NCBI GenBank assembly: GCA_947601495.1
Contig: CANQGE010000002.1
Location: 62,001-126,000, forward strand
Direction: 5' to 3'
Length of the DNA stretch: 64,000 nt
Source of the DNA: an uncultured Clostridia bacterium
GTDB taxonomy: Bacteria > Bacillota > Clostridia > TANB77 > CAG-508
Part shown: in pieces, positions 62,926 to 64,000 of the stretch
Layout of the letters: the number at the start of each line of letters is the position of its first letter
Position numbering within the stretch: the stretch's first letter is position 1
Program-made: the position numbers and the translations under genes
Notes under the pieces: model-generated
Told to the model about the DNA's origin: nothing
The model's input: only the letters and a program-made list of their open reading frames with translations
Database searches by the model: none

Positions 62926-64000
62926 ATGTCAGTAAATTCAGGAAAAAACGTTGAAAAAGAAGTTGTTTCCATTGGAAATACAACTCCTAAAAAACGAGGT
63001 AGAAAACCTGGTAAAAAAGTGGAAAATTCTATAATAGTTTCAAACCAAAAAGAAAAAACTACTAAAAAAAGAACTATTAAGAATATTAGCGCAAAGTCTA
63101 GTTCCGTAAAAGAAGAAAAGACTAAAACTTTAGCTACCCCAAATAAAAAATCCAAGAGAACTTTACATTTAAATTTAAGTAATTTTACTAATGATAACTC
63201 TGAAATTACTGATATTACTAAAGAAGAAAATGGCAATAATATCGGTGTTATTTGTGATGCAGTTGAAACTATAGAAAATGCTGAAACAAATAACTTTAAT
63301 GATGTTGATAATTTAGTTAATAGTTACGATTTAGTTGTTGATGAAGATGTTCTTGATGATGCTAATGATGATGTAGTTAGCGAAGATGAAGAGGTTGTTG
63401 ATGGTGCTAATAATGATGTAGTTAGTGAAGATGAAGATGTTGTTGATAGTGCTAACGATGACGTAGCTAATGAAGACGAAAATGTCGTTGAAAATGTTGC
63501 TAAAGATGTTATTGAAGAAACTGTAGCTGAAAGTGCTGCAGATTCTAAAAATTCTGATATAGAATCTGTAAGTAAAATACTAAAAAATGCTTTTAATTCT
63601 CATGGCATTGATACTTCTATAAATCAAAACTCTCCTTTCTTCTATACCCCTTCTGTATTTGATAAATTTGATATAGATATAACATATACAGATAATTCTG
63701 AAGAAGATAATGGTGCAATGAGTGTTCCAGAAGGTGCTGAACAGACTTTTGATTCTGATGATAATTTTGAAATTACTAGAATTGAATTTAATGCAGGTAA
63801 CTACAGTGGAGTTGATGAAGAAATCAATGCAAATGATGATAACAGCAATCTTCAAGAATACATTGAAGACAATTTAGATGAAGGAAACGAAGAGTTCGAT
63901 ATTATTGGTGGTGTTGTAGAAGACTCAGAAGAATCTATTACTACTGATAATAATGAAAATATTGAAGAAGAAAATGGCGAATTTGATTTTGTAAGTTATG
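62926..64000 (+). CDS. Acidic-repeat protein with AT-hook-like basic N-terminus (partial)
   Basis: Open to the right edge; 358 codons visible. Start ATG at 62926 after GGAGG. The first 70 residues are basic and contain TPKKRGRKPGKKVE, an AT-hook-like RGRKP core. From about residue 130 it turns strongly acidic with imperfect repeats DDANDDVVSEDEEVVDG / ANNDVVSEDEDVVDS / ANDDVANEDENVVEN. No signal peptide, so probably cytoplasmic and possibly DNA-binding. I do not know the family. Divergent from the fibre operon, so it may be linked to its control. Confidence 0.75.
   Translation, partial: MSVNSGKNVEKEVVSIGNTTPKKRGRKPGKKVENSIIVSNQKEKTTKKRTIKNISAKSSSVKEEKTKTLATPNKKSKRTLHLNLSNFTNDNSEITDITKEENGNNIGVICDAVETIENAETNNFNDVDNLVNSYDLVVDEDVLDDANDDVVSEDEEVVDGANNDVVSEDEDVVDSANDDVANEDENVVENVAKDVIEETVAESAADSKNSDIESVSKILKNAFNSHGIDTSINQNSPFFYTPSVFDKFDIDITYTDNSEEDNGAMSVPEGAEQTFDSDDNFEITRIEFNAGNYSGVDEEINANDDNSNLQEYIEDNLDEGNEEFDIIGGVVEDSEESITTDNNENIEEENGEFDFVSY

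Overview
This window looks like a chromosomal segment of an AT-rich, endospore-forming member of the Clostridia, probably an uncultured gut lineage. The sequence is clearly low in GC and the genes carry Gram-positive AGGAGG-type ribosome binding sites. Sporulation markers are present: an alpha/beta-type SASP, SpoIVB, YqfC, YqfD, and SpoVG behind a sigma-H-like promoter. Nearly everything is transcribed on the minus strand. No rRNA, tRNA, CRISPR array, insertion sequence or phage module was seen.

Layout. 0-3.3 kb: pheS and pheT behind a tRNA-Phe-type T-box. 3.3-8 kb: an operon of unrecognised, membrane-anchored and coiled-coil proteins. 8.0-8.3 kb: a candidate small RNA on the plus strand. 8.3-10.3 kb: spoVG and divergent murC. 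10.3-28 kb: a long operon for a clostridial Tad/Flp-type pilus. It holds a CpaB-like SAF protein, two TadZ/ParA-like proteins, the TadA/CpaF ATPase, a large TadB/C-like membrane protein and seven pilin-like or pseudopilin-like proteins. It is followed by spoIVB, a membrane-bound FGE-like protein and a GT-C-like membrane protein. 28-31 kb: a HAD phosphatase, a SASP and the ribosome hibernation factor. 30.7-37.7 kb: the conserved yqfC-yqfD-X-ybeY-dgkA-(DUF3048)-era-yqzL-recO block, with the operon part flanked by two long foldback elements. 37.9-41 kb: a DUF4116 protein, a SipW-type signal peptidase and unknowns. 41-62.6 kb: a surface-fibre region. It has a 3187-residue adhesin with about 26 YGGGN-type repeats, several TasA/CalY-like SipW-dependent proteins, two active-looking SipW peptidases, one peptidase-like protein without catalytic residues, a membrane-anchored McrB-type AAA+ ATPase and a DUF2357-like partner. 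The window ends in an acidic-repeat protein on the plus strand.

Main observations. (1) Two genes of the pilus operon, tadA and one pilin paralogue, are each split by a +1 frameshift at the same kind of site, xxC CGG A. In tadA the shift falls exactly inside the Walker A motif. By eye I found no other in-frame CGG codon in about 19,600 codons of the window, although CGA and CGU are used for Arg. This fits CGG being an unassigned or hungry codon that triggers +1 frameshifting. A shared sequencing error at CCGGAA is the main alternative. (2) The TasA-like, SipW, McrB-like AAA+ and DUF2357 genes form one ten-gene operon and may be an uncharacterised ATP-driven surface-fibre system. (3) A TGTAAY-N6-GTTACA palindrome lies about 40 bp upstream of the -35 of both the pilus promoter and a promoter at the fibre locus, suggesting shared control.
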